The notes beneath the pieces were generated by a model that saw only the letters and a program-made list of their open reading frames with translations, was not told the DNA's origin and ran no database searches. A stretch of DNA of 28,842 nucleotides from positions 1-28,842 of the forward strand of contig FR892669.1 of NCBI GenBank assembly GCA_000433535.1, written 5' to 3'. Every line of letters starts with the position of its first letter. The first letter of the stretch is position 1. The DNA comes from Dorea sp. CAG:317 (GTDB lineage Bacteria; Bacillota; Clostridia; Lachnospirales; Lachnospiraceae). The translations under genes were made by a program, and so were the position numbers. Shown here in pieces: positions 15,052 through 23,083 of this stretch.

Positions 15052-15429
15052 ATGAGAAAACGAAGTATTAAAAATACAAGAGTGAATACAGAAGTGCAGA
15101 GAGAACTCAGCAATATTATCCGGGGCGGGATCAAAGATCCCCGCGTTGCCCCGTGGACATCTGTAGTTGCAGCGGAGGTTGCTCCGGATCTTAAGACCTG
15201 TAAGGCATATATCAGCGTGTTAGGTGATGAAAAAGCGCAGGCTGATACATTGGAAGGTCTTCAGAGCGCAGAAGGTTATATCCGCAGAGAACTTGCACGC
15301 ACATTGAACATGCGTAATACACCGGAGATCCGTTTTATTCTGGATCAGTCCATCGAATATGGCGTGAACATGTCAAGAAAGATTGATGAAGTAACGAAAG
15401 AATCAGCAGGTGATCAAGATGTTCAGTAA
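15052..15429 (+). CDS. rbfA: Ribosome-binding factor A
   Basis: RbfA binds the immature 30S subunit at the 16S 5' end and is needed for efficient processing and cold growth. The 125-aa product has the KH-like fold, with RKRSIKNTRVNTEVQRELSNII at the start, DPRVAPWTSVVAAEVAPDLKTCKAYISVLG in the middle and the characteristic RFILDQSIEYGVNMSRKIDEV near the end. The ATG is preceded by GAAAGGAAGGG. Its 3' end overlaps the nrnA start by 11 nt. The length and position after infB are standard. Confidence 0.95.
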   Translation: MRKRSIKNTRVNTEVQRELSNIIRGGIKDPRVAPWTSVVAAEVAPDLKTCKAYISVLGDEKAQADTLEGLQSAEGYIRRELARTLNMRNTPEIRFILDQSIEYGVNMSRKIDEVTKESAGDQDVQ

Positions 15430-16372
15430 AAGGATTGAAGAAGCACATACCATTGCGATTGGAGGCCATGTCCGCCCGGATGGTGATTGTACAGGTTCCT
15501 GTATGGGAATGTACAATTACCTTCGGGAGAATTACCCGGAGAAAACCGTAGATGTCTATTTAGAGGAGATACCGGAGGCTTATAAGTTCCTTCAGGGAAC
15601 AAAGAAGATTCAACACGAGATTCCCGGAAATAAGAGCTACGACCTGTTTTTATGTCTGGATTGTGGAGATCAGGGACGACTGGGCTTTTCGGCGCCTCTC
15701 TTTGAACAGGCAGCGCATACATTTTGTATCGATCACCATATCAGCAATCAGAGCTTTGCCGAGGAAAACCACATTAAACCGGAGGCGAGTTCGACTTCTG
15801 AACTGGTGTATCATCTGCTGAACGAGGACAAGATCAGTGTTTCCACAGCAGAAGCTTTATATCTTGGAATTGTCCATGATACCGGCGTATTTCAATATTC
15901 ATGTACTGCGCCGTCTACGATGAGGGCCGCAGCAAGATTGATGGAAAAAGGAATTGATGCACCGGCCATCATTCAGAACACTTACTATGAAAAAACATAC
16001 GCACAGAATCAGATTCTTGGGCGTGCAATGTTGGAAAGTATTTTGTTCATGGATGGAAAATGTATTGCATCTTATTTTCGCCAGAAGACGCTGGAATTCT
16101 ATGGTGTGACACCGAAGGATCTGGATGGGATCGTCAGTCAGCTTCGCAACACAAAGGGTGTGGAAGTTGCCATATTTATGTATGAGATATCTCCAAATGA
16201 ATATAAAGTGAGTCTTCGTTCCTCCAAGGACGTAGATGTCAGTGTGATCGCGCAATATTTTGGAGGCGGCGGACATAAAAAAGCGGCAGGTTTTACGATG
16301 ACAGGCAGTGTCCATGATGTTCTTAACAATTTGTCCGCACAGATTGCGCTACAGTTGGGAGAAAATGTATGA
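15419..16372 (+). CDS. nrnA: DHH-family oligoribonuclease / pAp phosphatase NrnA
   Basis: NrnA degrades very short RNA oligonucleotides and dephosphorylates 3'-phosphoadenosine 5'-phosphate. The product is 317 aa from ATG 15419, which has AGGTGAT 6 nt upstream. An in-frame GTG at 15410 would add three residues but has poorer spacing. The DHH phosphoesterase motifs are GHVRPDGDCTGSCMGM (about residue 17), LCLDCGDQGRLG (about 79) and FCIDHHISN (about 103). The C-terminal DHHA1 domain ends in FGGGGHKKAAGF. The gene overlaps rbfA by 11 nt and truB by the ATGA tetranucleotide, so translation is coupled through three genes. Confidence 0.95.
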   Translation: MFSKRIEEAHTIAIGGHVRPDGDCTGSCMGMYNYLRENYPEKTVDVYLEEIPEAYKFLQGTKKIQHEIPGNKSYDLFLCLDCGDQGRLGFSAPLFEQAAHTFCIDHHISNQSFAEENHIKPEASSTSELVYHLLNEDKISVSTAEALYLGIVHDTGVFQYSCTAPSTMRAAARLMEKGIDAPAIIQNTYYEKTYAQNQILGRAMLESILFMDGKCIASYFRQKTLEFYGVTPKDLDGIVSQLRNTKGVEVAIFMYEISPNEYKVSLRSSKDVDVSVIAQYFGGGGHKKAAGFTMTGSVHDVLNNLSAQIALQLGENV

Positions 16373-17283
16373 TACATGGAATCATCAATGTATATAAAGA
16401 AAAGGGATTTACTTCCCATGATGTAGTTGCTAAATTAAGAGTCATTGTGGGACAGAAGAAAATTGGTCATACAGGAACGCTTGACCCGGATGCGGAAGGA
16501 GTGCTTCCGGTGTGCCTTGGACGGGCAACAAAATTATGTGATCTCTTAACAGACAAAGACAAAGTGTATGAAACAGTGCTGCTTCTCGGGACTGTTACCG
16601 ATACGCAGGATGTGTCGGGGGAAATACTGGAGAGAAGGGACACTTCTTCCGTTACCGAAGCAATGCTTCGAGAGAAGATCTCCACTTTTGAAGGAGGCTA
16701 TGCGCAGATTCCGCCCATGTATTCTGCGTTGAAAGTGGGTGGAAAAAAACTCTATGAGCTTGCCAGAGAAGGCAGAAGCGTAGAGCGTAAGCCAAGAAAT
16801 ATCAAGATCTATAACATTGATATTCTCAAGGTGGAGCTTCCGAGAGTGAAAATGAGAGTACACTGTTCGAAGGGGACCTATATTCGTACACTTTGCCATG
16901 ATATTGGTGAAAGTCTTGGATGCGGAGGCTGTATGGAAGAGCTTTTACGTACGCAGGTCAGCCGTTTTCAGTTAGAGAACGCATATACGCTGTCTCAGAT
17001 TGAAGAGAGTAAGGAAAAAGGTAAATTGGAAGACTTGATCCTTCCGATTGATGAGATGTTTTCAGAATATCCCAAAGCAGTTGTCATGGATCGATGGAAG
17101 AAATTAATCTATAATGGGAATCCATTTCCGGACAGAGCTGTTTTAGATAAACTGGATGTTAGTGATGAAGAACCGGTTCGAGTATATGACCAAGAGGAGC
17201 ATTTCATAGGTCTGTACCGATATCGGGCAGCAAAGAAAGACTATACGATCATGAAAATGTTTTTTGATCAGGAAAGCTTATAA
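16369..17283 (+). CDS. truB: tRNA pseudouridine(55) synthase TruB
   Basis: TruB isomerises U55 in the T-loop of tRNAs. The 304-aa product has the N-terminal motif GIINVYKEKGFTSHDVV, the catalytic segment GHTGTLDPDAEGVLPVCLG with catalytic Asp39, and the conserved YSALKVGGKKLYELAREG and CSKGTYIRTLCHDIG stretches. The C-terminal part (about 240-304) is the small RNA-binding extension usual in Firmicutes. The ATG overlaps the nrnA stop as ATGA, with GGGAG 9-13 nt upstream. ribF follows after 14 nt. Confidence 0.96.
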   Translation: MIHGIINVYKEKGFTSHDVVAKLRVIVGQKKIGHTGTLDPDAEGVLPVCLGRATKLCDLLTDKDKVYETVLLLGTVTDTQDVSGEILERRDTSSVTEAMLREKISTFEGGYAQIPPMYSALKVGGKKLYELAREGRSVERKPRNIKIYNIDILKVELPRVKMRVHCSKGTYIRTLCHDIGESLGCGGCMEELLRTQVSRFQLENAYTLSQIEESKEKGKLEDLILPIDEMFSEYPKAVVMDRWKKLIYNGNPFPDRAVLDKLDVSDEEPVRVYDQEEHFIGLYRYRAAKKDYTIMKMFFDQESL

Positions 17284-17297
17284 CGAGAGGGATAAAA

Positions 17298-18191
17298 ATG
17301 CAGTATATAGAAGGTCTGAAAGAATATACAGACACCGGAAAGTCAGCAGTGACCTTTGGAAAATTTGACGGCTTACACAGAGGACACCAGAAATTGGTGG
17401 AGAATGTAAAGACATTTCAGGAGCAGCAGGGTGTAAAGAGCGCTCTGTGTGCATTTGATATGAGTGGACGCCAGGTTCTGATGACAAAGGAAGAACGTAA
17501 AGAACGTCTGGAAAATGTTGATTATTTGATTAACTGTCCGTTTTCGGATGAGTTCCGCCACATGGAGGCAGAAGAGTTTATCTCGAAAATTATTAAAGGC
17601 GTTTTTCATGCGGATTATGTCGTCGTAGGGACAGATTTTCACTTTGGATACGGTCAGAAAGGTGACGCTGATCTGTTGAAAGCATATACGGATAAATACG
17701 ATTATCACGCAGTTGTAGTAGAAAAAGAACGCTATCATGGCCGCGAGATCAGCAGTACGTATATTAAAGAAGTGGTGCAGGATGGTGATATGAAACTGGC
17801 AGAGACACTTCTCGGTTATCGTTATGGAGTAAATGGTATAGTAGAACATGGCAGACAACTGGGAAGGACACTTGGTTTTCCGACAATGAATGTTGTGTGG
17901 CCAAAAGAAAAGCTTTTGCCGCCGTGCGGCGTGTATGTGAGCCGAATAAATGTGGATGGCATCTGGTATAATGGAGTCTCCAATATTGGAAGAAAGCCGA
18001 CGGTATCCAATGGAGAACAGGTGCTGGTAGAAAGTTATTTGTTTGGGTATACAGGAGACGCTTATGGTAAAAAAGTTCGCATAGAATTTCTGGAGTTCCA
18101 TCGTCCGGAAAAGAAATTTCAGAATGTGGAAGCGATGAAAAACTGTGTGGAAAAAGATATTCATTACGGAGAAAATTATTTCCAAAGATAA
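17298..18191 (+). CDS. ribF: Bifunctional riboflavin kinase / FAD synthetase
   Basis: RibF makes FMN from riboflavin and then FAD. The 297-aa product has an N-terminal nucleotidyltransferase domain with FGKFDGLHRGHQKLVENV (residues 17-34), which carries the HxGH-like motif as HRGH. The VVVGTDFHFGYGQKGD and REISSTYIKEVV segments follow. The C-terminal flavokinase domain has GRTLGFPTMNVVWP (about 192), CGVYVSRI and GVSNIGRKPT. The start ATG has CGAGAGGG upstream. The stop TAA overlaps the ribosome site of the next gene (TAAAGGAG), so the transporter downstream is probably co-transcribed. Confidence 0.95.
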   Translation: MQYIEGLKEYTDTGKSAVTFGKFDGLHRGHQKLVENVKTFQEQQGVKSALCAFDMSGRQVLMTKEERKERLENVDYLINCPFSDEFRHMEAEEFISKIIKGVFHADYVVVGTDFHFGYGQKGDADLLKAYTDKYDYHAVVVEKERYHGREISSTYIKEVVQDGDMKLAETLLGYRYGVNGIVEHGRQLGRTLGFPTMNVVWPKEKLLPPCGVYVSRINVDGIWYNGVSNIGRKPTVSNGEQVLVESYLFGYTGDAYGKKVRIEFLEFHRPEKKFQNVEAMKNCVEKDIHYGENYFQR

Positions 18192-18203
18192 AGGAGAATA
18201 TAA

Positions 18204-19856
18204 ATGGATATGGTGACATTTTTCTCTCTGCTTGGCGGGCTTGGATTATTCCTGCTGGGTATGAAAGATATGAGTGAAGGGCTGGAGAAAGCAGCCGGAG
18301 CCAGAATGAGAGGAATCTTAGAATTCTTCACGAAAAATCGATTTATCGGAATGATGGTCGGTATTTTGTTTACAGCAGTAGTTCAGTCATCAAGCGCTAC
18401 GACGGTTATGGTAGTCAGCTTTGTAAATTCGGGTCTTATGACTCTTTTGCAGGCGACGGGAGTAATCTTAGGAGCCAATATCGGTACTACAGTAACCGGT
18501 CAGTTGATCGCATTTAATTTATCGGATATTGCACCTTTATTTGTAATCATCGGTGTTGTTATGGTGATGTTCTGTAAAAAGGTAAAGGTGAAAAATGCCG
18601 GAGAAGTGATTCTTGGATTTGGTATCCTGTTCTTAGGACTCAGTATTATGGGAGACGCAATGACAACGATCAAAGAATCCCCGCAGATTGTTGAATTATT
18701 AAAATCACTGAGAAACCCGTTTGCCGCTATGATGGTAGGTTTTGTGATCACTGCAATCCTGCAGAGTTCATCTGCTACGGTTGGTATTGTTATTTTGATG
18801 GCATCACAGGGACTTCTGGCATTTACAATCTGTCCGTTTTTAGTGCTGGGCTGTAATATGGGCTCTTGTGTTTCCGCACTGATCGCAAGTCTTGGCGGAA
18901 ATAAAGATGCAAAACGTGCGGCAATGATCCATTTCCTGTTTAACGTAGTCGGATCGGCAGTTTCTTTTGTTATCCTGCTGTTCGCACTTACACCGATCAC
19001 AGATGGAATTATGCATATGTCAGGCAATGATCCGGCAAGAGCGGTTGCCAATGTCCACACAATTATGAAAGTGTTCGAAGTTGCTATTTTATTCCCGTTC
19101 ATGGGTTGGATTGTTAAGGCAACTTATAAGGTGGTTCCTGGGCAGGACGAAAAACCGGGTGATGAATTTAAGCTTCACTATATCGGAGGGAAAAACATTA
19201 TTTCCCCAACAACAGTTGTTCATGATGGTATCAAAGAAATTGAGCATATGGGAAATGTGGCGATCACCAATCTGAAAAGAGGTATGGATGTTCTCTGTAA
19301 TCCGCGTGCGGAGCTTGTGGAGGAAATCTATCGCACAGAAGGTTATATTAACTTTATGAACCACAAGATTACCGATTATCTTGTAAAAGCAGGGGAGATG
19401 GATCTGCCGACAGCAGATGCGGATCTTCTCGGAGGCTTGTTCCATGTGGTAAATGATATTGAGCGAATCGGAGATCATGCAGAGAACTTTGCAGATGCGG
19501 CAAAGCGCAGAATAGACGATAAGATTGAACTGAGTGAAAAGGCGCAGAAACAGTTGAATGATATGATGGAAAAAGTAGTACGCCTCCTTCATTATTCACT
19601 GGATATGTTTACAAATAAGAACTCAGAACATATGCGGGAAATCCTGAGTCTGGAAGATGAGATTGACCAGGATGAAAAGAAGCTGCAGCGCGCCCATGTG
19701 AAGCGTTTGACCAAAAATAAATGTACGCCGGAAGCGGGAATGATCTTCTCAGATACCGTATCCGGTCTTGAGCGTGTAGCTGACCATGCAACCAATATTG
19801 CATTTGCGATCATGGAACCTCCGGCAGGAGAGGAAGAAGACGAAGAAGAACTGTAG
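18204..19856 (+). CDS. Na/phosphate cotransporter with PhoU-like C-terminal domain
   Basis: This is a sodium-dependent phosphate importer of the NptA/PNaS family in the cell membrane. The 550-aa product has two inverted Na/Pi-cotransporter repeats, each marked by QSSSAT (residues 61-66 and 187-192). Several hydrophobic segments occur up to about residue 310. A cytosolic helical PhoU-like tail (about 335-535) contains the paired motifs NDIERIGDHAENFAD and SGLERVADHATNIAF. The Glu-rich C-terminus (EEEDEEEL) is hydrophilic. It starts 12 nt after ribF with TAAAGGAG. A transporter between ribF and rpsO interrupts the usual Firmicutes order, which suggests a lineage-specific addition. No terminator is visible after the stop. 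Confidence 0.9.
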   Translation: MDMVTFFSLLGGLGLFLLGMKDMSEGLEKAAGARMRGILEFFTKNRFIGMMVGILFTAVVQSSSATTVMVVSFVNSGLMTLLQATGVILGANIGTTVTGQLIAFNLSDIAPLFVIIGVVMVMFCKKVKVKNAGEVILGFGILFLGLSIMGDAMTTIKESPQIVELLKSLRNPFAAMMVGFVITAILQSSSATVGIVILMASQGLLAFTICPFLVLGCNMGSCVSALIASLGGNKDAKRAAMIHFLFNVVGSAVSFVILLFALTPITDGIMHMSGNDPARAVANVHTIMKVFEVAILFPFMGWIVKATYKVVPGQDEKPGDEFKLHYIGGKNIISPTTVVHDGIKEIEHMGNVAITNLKRGMDVLCNPRAELVEEIYRTEGYINFMNHKITDYLVKAGEMDLPTADADLLGGLFHVVNDIERIGDHAENFADAAKRRIDDKIELSEKAQKQLNDMMEKVVRLLHYSLDMFTNKNSEHMREILSLEDEIDQDEKKLQRAHVKRLTKNKCTPEAGMIFSDTVSGLERVADHATNIAFAIMEPPAGEEEDEEEL

Positions 19857-19865
19857 AAATATTGC

Positions 19866-19894
19866 TTTACAATTGCAAGATGGTATGCTATACT
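19866..19894 (+). promoter_or_regulatory. Promoter of rpsO
   Basis: A -35 TTTACA (19866-19871), 17-bp spacer and -10 TATACT (19889-19894) lie 95 bp before rpsO, just after the transporter stop. The predicted start near 19901 gives an 88-nt leader, long enough for the structured element that follows. Confidence 0.85.
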
Positions 19895-19909
19895 GTCTCA
19901 GTGTGATAG

Positions 19910-19943
19910 CCGATGTTCGGTAATTGGACACTCCAGCCATTAC
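19910..19943 (+). other. Structured leader of rpsO, candidate S15 autoregulatory element
   Basis: Two adjacent stems are visible. CCGA-TGT-TCGG spans 19910-19920. A larger arm pairs GTAAT (19920-19924) with ATTAC (19939-19943) and TGGA (19925-19928) with TCCA (19932-19935), leaving a 3-nt GCC bulge. S15 is known to repress its own mRNA in several bacteria through leader RNAs that mimic its 16S site. Here the assignment is inferred from position and fold only. Confidence 0.55.
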
Positions 19944-19988
19944 TTAATATCAGGCGTTAATTTAGAGAGAAATAAGGAGGAAAACAAA

Positions 19989-20255
19989 ATGGTTTCTAAA
20001 GAACAGAAAGAGCAGATCATTAAAGATTTCGGAAGAACAGCCGGAGATACAGGTTCACCGGAAGTTCAGGTAGCTATTCTTACAGCTAGAATCAACGATC
20101 TGACAGATCACTTCAAAGCAAATCCTAAGGATCATCACTCAAGAAGAGGACTTCTTAAGATGGTAGGTCAGAGAAGAGGACTTCTTGCATACCTTAAGAA
20201 GACAGATATCGAGAGATATCGTACACTGATCGAGAGATTAGGACTCAGAAAGTAA
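19989..20255 (+). CDS. rpsO: 30S ribosomal protein S15
   Basis: S15 is a primary binder of the 16S central domain. The 88-aa length is standard, as are the motifs: DFGRTAGDTGSPEVQVAILTARINDLTDHFK (residues 14-44), then DHHSRRGLLKMVGQRRGLLAYL and YRTLIERLGLRK at the end. The ATG has a strong AATAAGGAGG site. The gene has its own promoter, leader and terminator and precedes pnp, the usual rpsO-pnp pairing. Confidence 0.98.
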   Translation: MVSKEQKEQIIKDFGRTAGDTGSPEVQVAILTARINDLTDHFKANPKDHHSRRGLLKMVGQRRGLLAYLKKTDIERYRTLIERLGLRK

Positions 20256-20297
20256 GAGAAAACCAATTTATACAGACAAGCAACGCAACAATAAAAG

Positions 20298-20330
20298 CTC
20301 CCGGCTGTTTTACAGCATGGGAGTTTTTTT
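20298..20330 (+). terminator. Terminator after rpsO
   Basis: CTCCC-GCTG pairs with CAGC-GGGAG (20298-20323) with a small internal loop and a TTTTA cap, followed by a 7-T run at 20324-20330. The pnp promoter begins 14 nt later. Confidence 0.88.
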
Positions 20331-20343
20331 ATGCGCCGAAGCC

Positions 20344-20372
20344 TTGTCATGGATATGTTTCTATGATATTAT
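20344..20372 (+). promoter_or_regulatory. Promoter of pnp
   Basis: A -35 TTGTCA (20344-20349), 17-bp spacer and -10 TATTAT (20367-20372) lie just after the rpsO terminator. The predicted start near 20379 places the transcript 5' end almost directly at the long leader hairpin. Confidence 0.85.
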
Positions 20373-20384
20373 TAATAAGATTAC

Positions 20385-20464
20385 GGGCAGGAGCCCAGAC
20401 CGAGACCACTGAAAAGCGTATTTGTTCAAAATGCTTTTTTCAGTAGTTTCGGTGTTCCCTGTCC
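20385..20464 (+). other. Long leader hairpin of pnp, candidate processing and autoregulation site
   Basis: Nested pairings form an 80-nt arm. GGGCAGG (20385-20391) pairs with CCTGTCC (20458-20464, one G-U). CCGA (20400-20403) pairs with TCGG (20449-20452). ACTGAAAA (20408-20415) pairs with TTTTCAGT (20437-20444), capped by GC and ATTT/AAAT pairs. It sits 24 nt before the pnp ATG. In E. coli, PNPase represses itself after RNase III cuts a comparable leader stem. A similar role here is inferred. Confidence 0.7.
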
Positions 20465-20488
20465 GAAGAAAAAGAAAAGGAGAACACT

Positions 20489-22576
20489 ATGTATAAAAAG
20501 TTTGAGATGGAATTAGCCGGAAGAACTCTGAGAGTAGATGTAGACAGAGTGGCAAAACAGGCAAACGGTGCAGTGCTTATGCATTACGGTGACACAACTG
20601 TGTTATGTACAGCAACTGCTTCTGAGAAGCCAAGAGAGGGAATTGATTTCTTCCCATTAAGCGTAGAATATAATGAAAGATTATATGCAGTAGGAAAGAT
20701 TCCGGGAGGATTTAATAAGAGAGAGGGTAAGGCATCTGAGAATGCGATTCTTACCTGTCGTGTCATTGACCGTCCAATGAGACCGTTATTCCCGAAGGAT
20801 TACCGCAATGATGTGACATTGGAGAACCTTGTATTATCTGTAGATCAGGATTGTTCCCCTGAGCTTACTGCAATGCTTGGCGCGGCAATTGCTACAAGTA
20901 TTTCAGATATTCCGTTTGACGGACCGATCTCTACAACACAGGTAGGTCTTGTAGACGGAGAATTTGTATTTAACCCGACAGCAGCGCAGAAGGAAGCTTC
21001 TGATATGGCATTGACAGTTGCATCTACAAAAGAGAAAGTCATCATGATTGAAGCAGGAGCAAATGAAGTTCCGGAACAGCAGATGATCGATGCAATTTTT
21101 GCAGCACACGAGCTGAACCAGAAAGTAATCGCATTTATTGATACAATCGTTGCAGAGTGTGGAAAAGAGAAGCATGCTTATGAGAGCTGTGCAGTGCCGG
21201 AAGAATTGTTTGCGGCAATCAAAGAGATCGTTCCGCCGGAGGCAATGGAAGAGGCTGTATTTACCGATGAGAAACAGGTAAGAGAAGAAAATATCCGCCA
21301 GATTACTGAAAAATTAGAGGAAGCATTTGCAGAGAACGAAGAGTGGCTTGCAGTTCTCGGAGAAGCTGTATATCAGTATCAGAAAAAGACAGTCCGCAAG
21401 ATGATCTTAAAAGATCACAAGCGTCCGGATGGAAGAGCAATTGACCAGATCAGACCATTGGCAGCAGAGACAGATTTGATTCCGAGAGTACACGGTTCTG
21501 CGATGTTTACCCGTGGACAGACTCAGATCTGTACAGTGACAACACTTGCGCCTCTCGCAGAGGCTCAGAGACTTGATGGTCTAGATGAAGCAGAGACATC
21601 AAAGAGATATATGCACCACTATAACTTCCCGTCTTATTCTGTTGGTGAGACCAGACCATCCAGAGGACCGGGACGTCGTGAGATCGGACACGGTGCGTTG
21701 GCAGAGCGTGCTCTTGTTCCGGTACTTCCAAGTGAGACCGATTTCCCATATGCAATCCGTACGGTGTCTGAGACCTTTGAGTCCAACGGTTCTACCTCAC
21801 AGGCAAGTATCTGTGCATCTTCTATGTCGCTGATGGCTGCAGGTGTTCCGATTAAGTCTGCAGTTGCAGGTATTTCAGCAGGTCTTGTGACAGGCGATAC
21901 AGACGATGACTATCTGGTACTTACAGATATTCAGGGATTGGAAGACTTCTTCGGTGATATGGACTTCAAGGTTGCAGGTACACATAAGGGTATCACAGCA
22001 ATTCAGATGGATATTAAGATTCACGGACTGACAAGACCGATTATTGAAGAAGCAATTGCGGCTACAAAGAAAGCAAGAACATATATCTTAGATGAAGTAA
22101 TGAGTAAGACGATTGCAGAGCCAAGAGCTGAGGTTGGCGAGTTTGCACCGAAGATCATTCAGATGCAGATTGACCCACAGAAGATTGGTGATGTAGTCGG
22201 ACAGCGCGGTAAGACAATCAATGCGATCATCGAGCAGACCGGCGTGAAGATCGACATTACAGATGATGGTAATGTATCAATCTGTGGTACTGATGCTGCA
22301 AGCATGGATGAAGCGAGAAAGCTGATCTATATTATCGTAACAGATTTTGAGGCAGGACAGGTTCTGGAAGGAACTGTAATCAGCATCAAAGAATTTGGCG
22401 CATTTGTTGAGTTTGCGCCTGGAAAAGAAGGAATGGTACACATTTCTAAGATTTCTAAAGAAAGAGTAAACCACGTAGAAGACGTACTGACACTTGGAGA
22501 CAAAGTGAAAGTTGTCTGCCTTGGAAAAGACAAGATGGGAAGATTCTCTTTCAGCATGAAAGATGTTGCAGAATAG
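20489..22576 (+). CDS. pnp: Polyribonucleotide nucleotidyltransferase (PNPase)
   Basis: PNPase is the phosphorolytic 3'-5' exoribonuclease of mRNA decay. The 695-aa product has two RNase PH domains. The first contains MHYGDTTVLCTATAS and FFPLSVEYNERLYAVGKIPGGF. The second contains HGSAMFTRGQTQ, PSYSVGETRPSRGPGRREIGHGALAERAL and the metal-binding DIQGLEDFFGDMDFKVAGT. A helical linker lies between them. The C-terminal KH domain (VGQRGKTINAIIEQTG, about 570) and S1 domain (LEGTVISIKEFGAFVEF, about 625) bind RNA. The ATG follows AAAAGGAG. It has its own promoter, leader and terminator. Confidence 0.97.
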   Translation: MYKKFEMELAGRTLRVDVDRVAKQANGAVLMHYGDTTVLCTATASEKPREGIDFFPLSVEYNERLYAVGKIPGGFNKREGKASENAILTCRVIDRPMRPLFPKDYRNDVTLENLVLSVDQDCSPELTAMLGAAIATSISDIPFDGPISTTQVGLVDGEFVFNPTAAQKEASDMALTVASTKEKVIMIEAGANEVPEQQMIDAIFAAHELNQKVIAFIDTIVAECGKEKHAYESCAVPEELFAAIKEIVPPEAMEEAVFTDEKQVREENIRQITEKLEEAFAENEEWLAVLGEAVYQYQKKTVRKMILKDHKRPDGRAIDQIRPLAAETDLIPRVHGSAMFTRGQTQICTVTTLAPLAEAQRLDGLDEAETSKRYMHHYNFPSYSVGETRPSRGPGRREIGHGALAERALVPVLPSETDFPYAIRTVSETFESNGSTSQASICASSMSLMAAGVPIKSAVAGISAGLVTGDTDDDYLVLTDIQGLEDFFGDMDFKVAGTHKGITAIQMDIKIHGLTRPIIEEAIAATKKARTYILDEVMSKTIAEPRAEVGEFAPKIIQMQIDPQKIGDVVGQRGKTINAIIEQTGVKIDITDDGNVSICGTDAASMDEARKLIYIIVTDFEAGQVLEGTVISIKEFGAFVEFAPGKEGMVHISKISKERVNHVEDVLTLGDKVKVVCLGKDKMGRFSFSMKDVAE

Positions 22577-22611
22577 AAGAAACAGACGATAATACGTGAT
22601 AAGAAAATGAA

Positions 22612-22649
22612 ATCCGGGTAAAGTTTTTTAACTTTGCCCGGATTTTTTT
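22612..22649 (+). terminator. Terminator after pnp
   Basis: ATCCGGGTAAAGTT (22612-22625) pairs with AACTTTGCCCGGAT (22630-22643) as a 14-bp stem with one G-U pair and a TTTT loop. A 7-T run (22643-22649) follows. Confidence 0.92.
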
Positions 22650-22743
22650 CGCACTTCCGGTGTTGATAAAATCATAGAAGAGTGAAAACTAGAATGAGTA
22701 ACTAACAGTTAATTATTTTAATCATAACTTAAAAATAGTTCAA

Positions 22744-22772
22744 TTGTGGGAAATGTAAGGAGATGGTATATT
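22744..22772 (+). promoter_or_regulatory. Likely promoter of the truncated XRE gene
   Basis: TTGTGG (22744-22749), a 17-bp spacer and TATATT (22767-22772) form a plausible promoter. The intergenic stretch from 22650 to 22743 upstream is AT-rich and shows nothing else I can name. Confidence 0.5.
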
Positions 22773-22801
22773 AAAATTACAAAATGCATTTTGAATTTTA
22801 A
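22771..22801 (+). promoter_or_regulatory. 31-bp near-palindrome, possible XRE operator
   Basis: TTAAAAT-TA-CAAAATG and CATTTTG-A-ATTTTAA form an inverted repeat centred on the GC of AATGCATT, with one extra base on the left. It overlaps the -10 box and transcription start of the XRE gene. That is where a repressor of this family would bind to control itself. Confidence 0.5.
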
Positions 22802-22817
22802 AAGAAAGGATTTTGTA

Positions 22818-22949
22818 ATGATGAAAATGAAGGAAATGATTAAGGAGAAACGTCTGGAAAAGGGGTATACGCAGGAGCAGCTGGCGGATTTCTTAGGAAT
22901 TACTGCTCCGGCAGTAAATAAATGGGAGAAGGGAGTTTCCCATAGTTAA
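22818..22949 (+). pseudogene. Truncated XRE-family HTH regulator
   Basis: The 43-aa open frame (MMKMKEMIKEKRLEKGYTQ onward) contains a complete-looking helix-turn-helix: YTQEQLADFLGITAPAVNKWEKGVS. It then stops at TAA after GVSHS. Homologues in Clostridia usually continue (GVSYPDI and so on) into a long C-terminal region. The AAAGAAAGGA ribosome site, promoter and near-palindromic operator are intact, so a short HTH peptide could still be made. The break falls where a minus-strand accessory module begins, consistent with disruption by deletion or insertion. ATG 22821 is an equivalent start. Confidence 0.75.
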
Positions 22950-22998
22950 AGATACCACACCAAATATAACGAATCCACGCTTATATGATACTGCATGA

Positions 22999-23047
22999 AA
23001 AAAGGTACTTGATAAAAGCAATGAAGCACAATATCAAGTACCTTTTT
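22999..23047. terminator. Bidirectional terminator between the XRE stub and the ABC operon
   Basis: AAAAAGGTACTTGATA (22999-23014) is an exact inverted match to 23032-23047, with a 17-nt loop. Read on the minus strand it ends in a 6-T run 37 nt after the permease stop. Read on the plus strand it ends in a 5-T run. It most likely terminates the minus-strand ABC operon. Confidence 0.85.
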
Positions 23048-23083
23048 GATTTGTTTTTTACATGGTTATTAAGAGAATTACTC

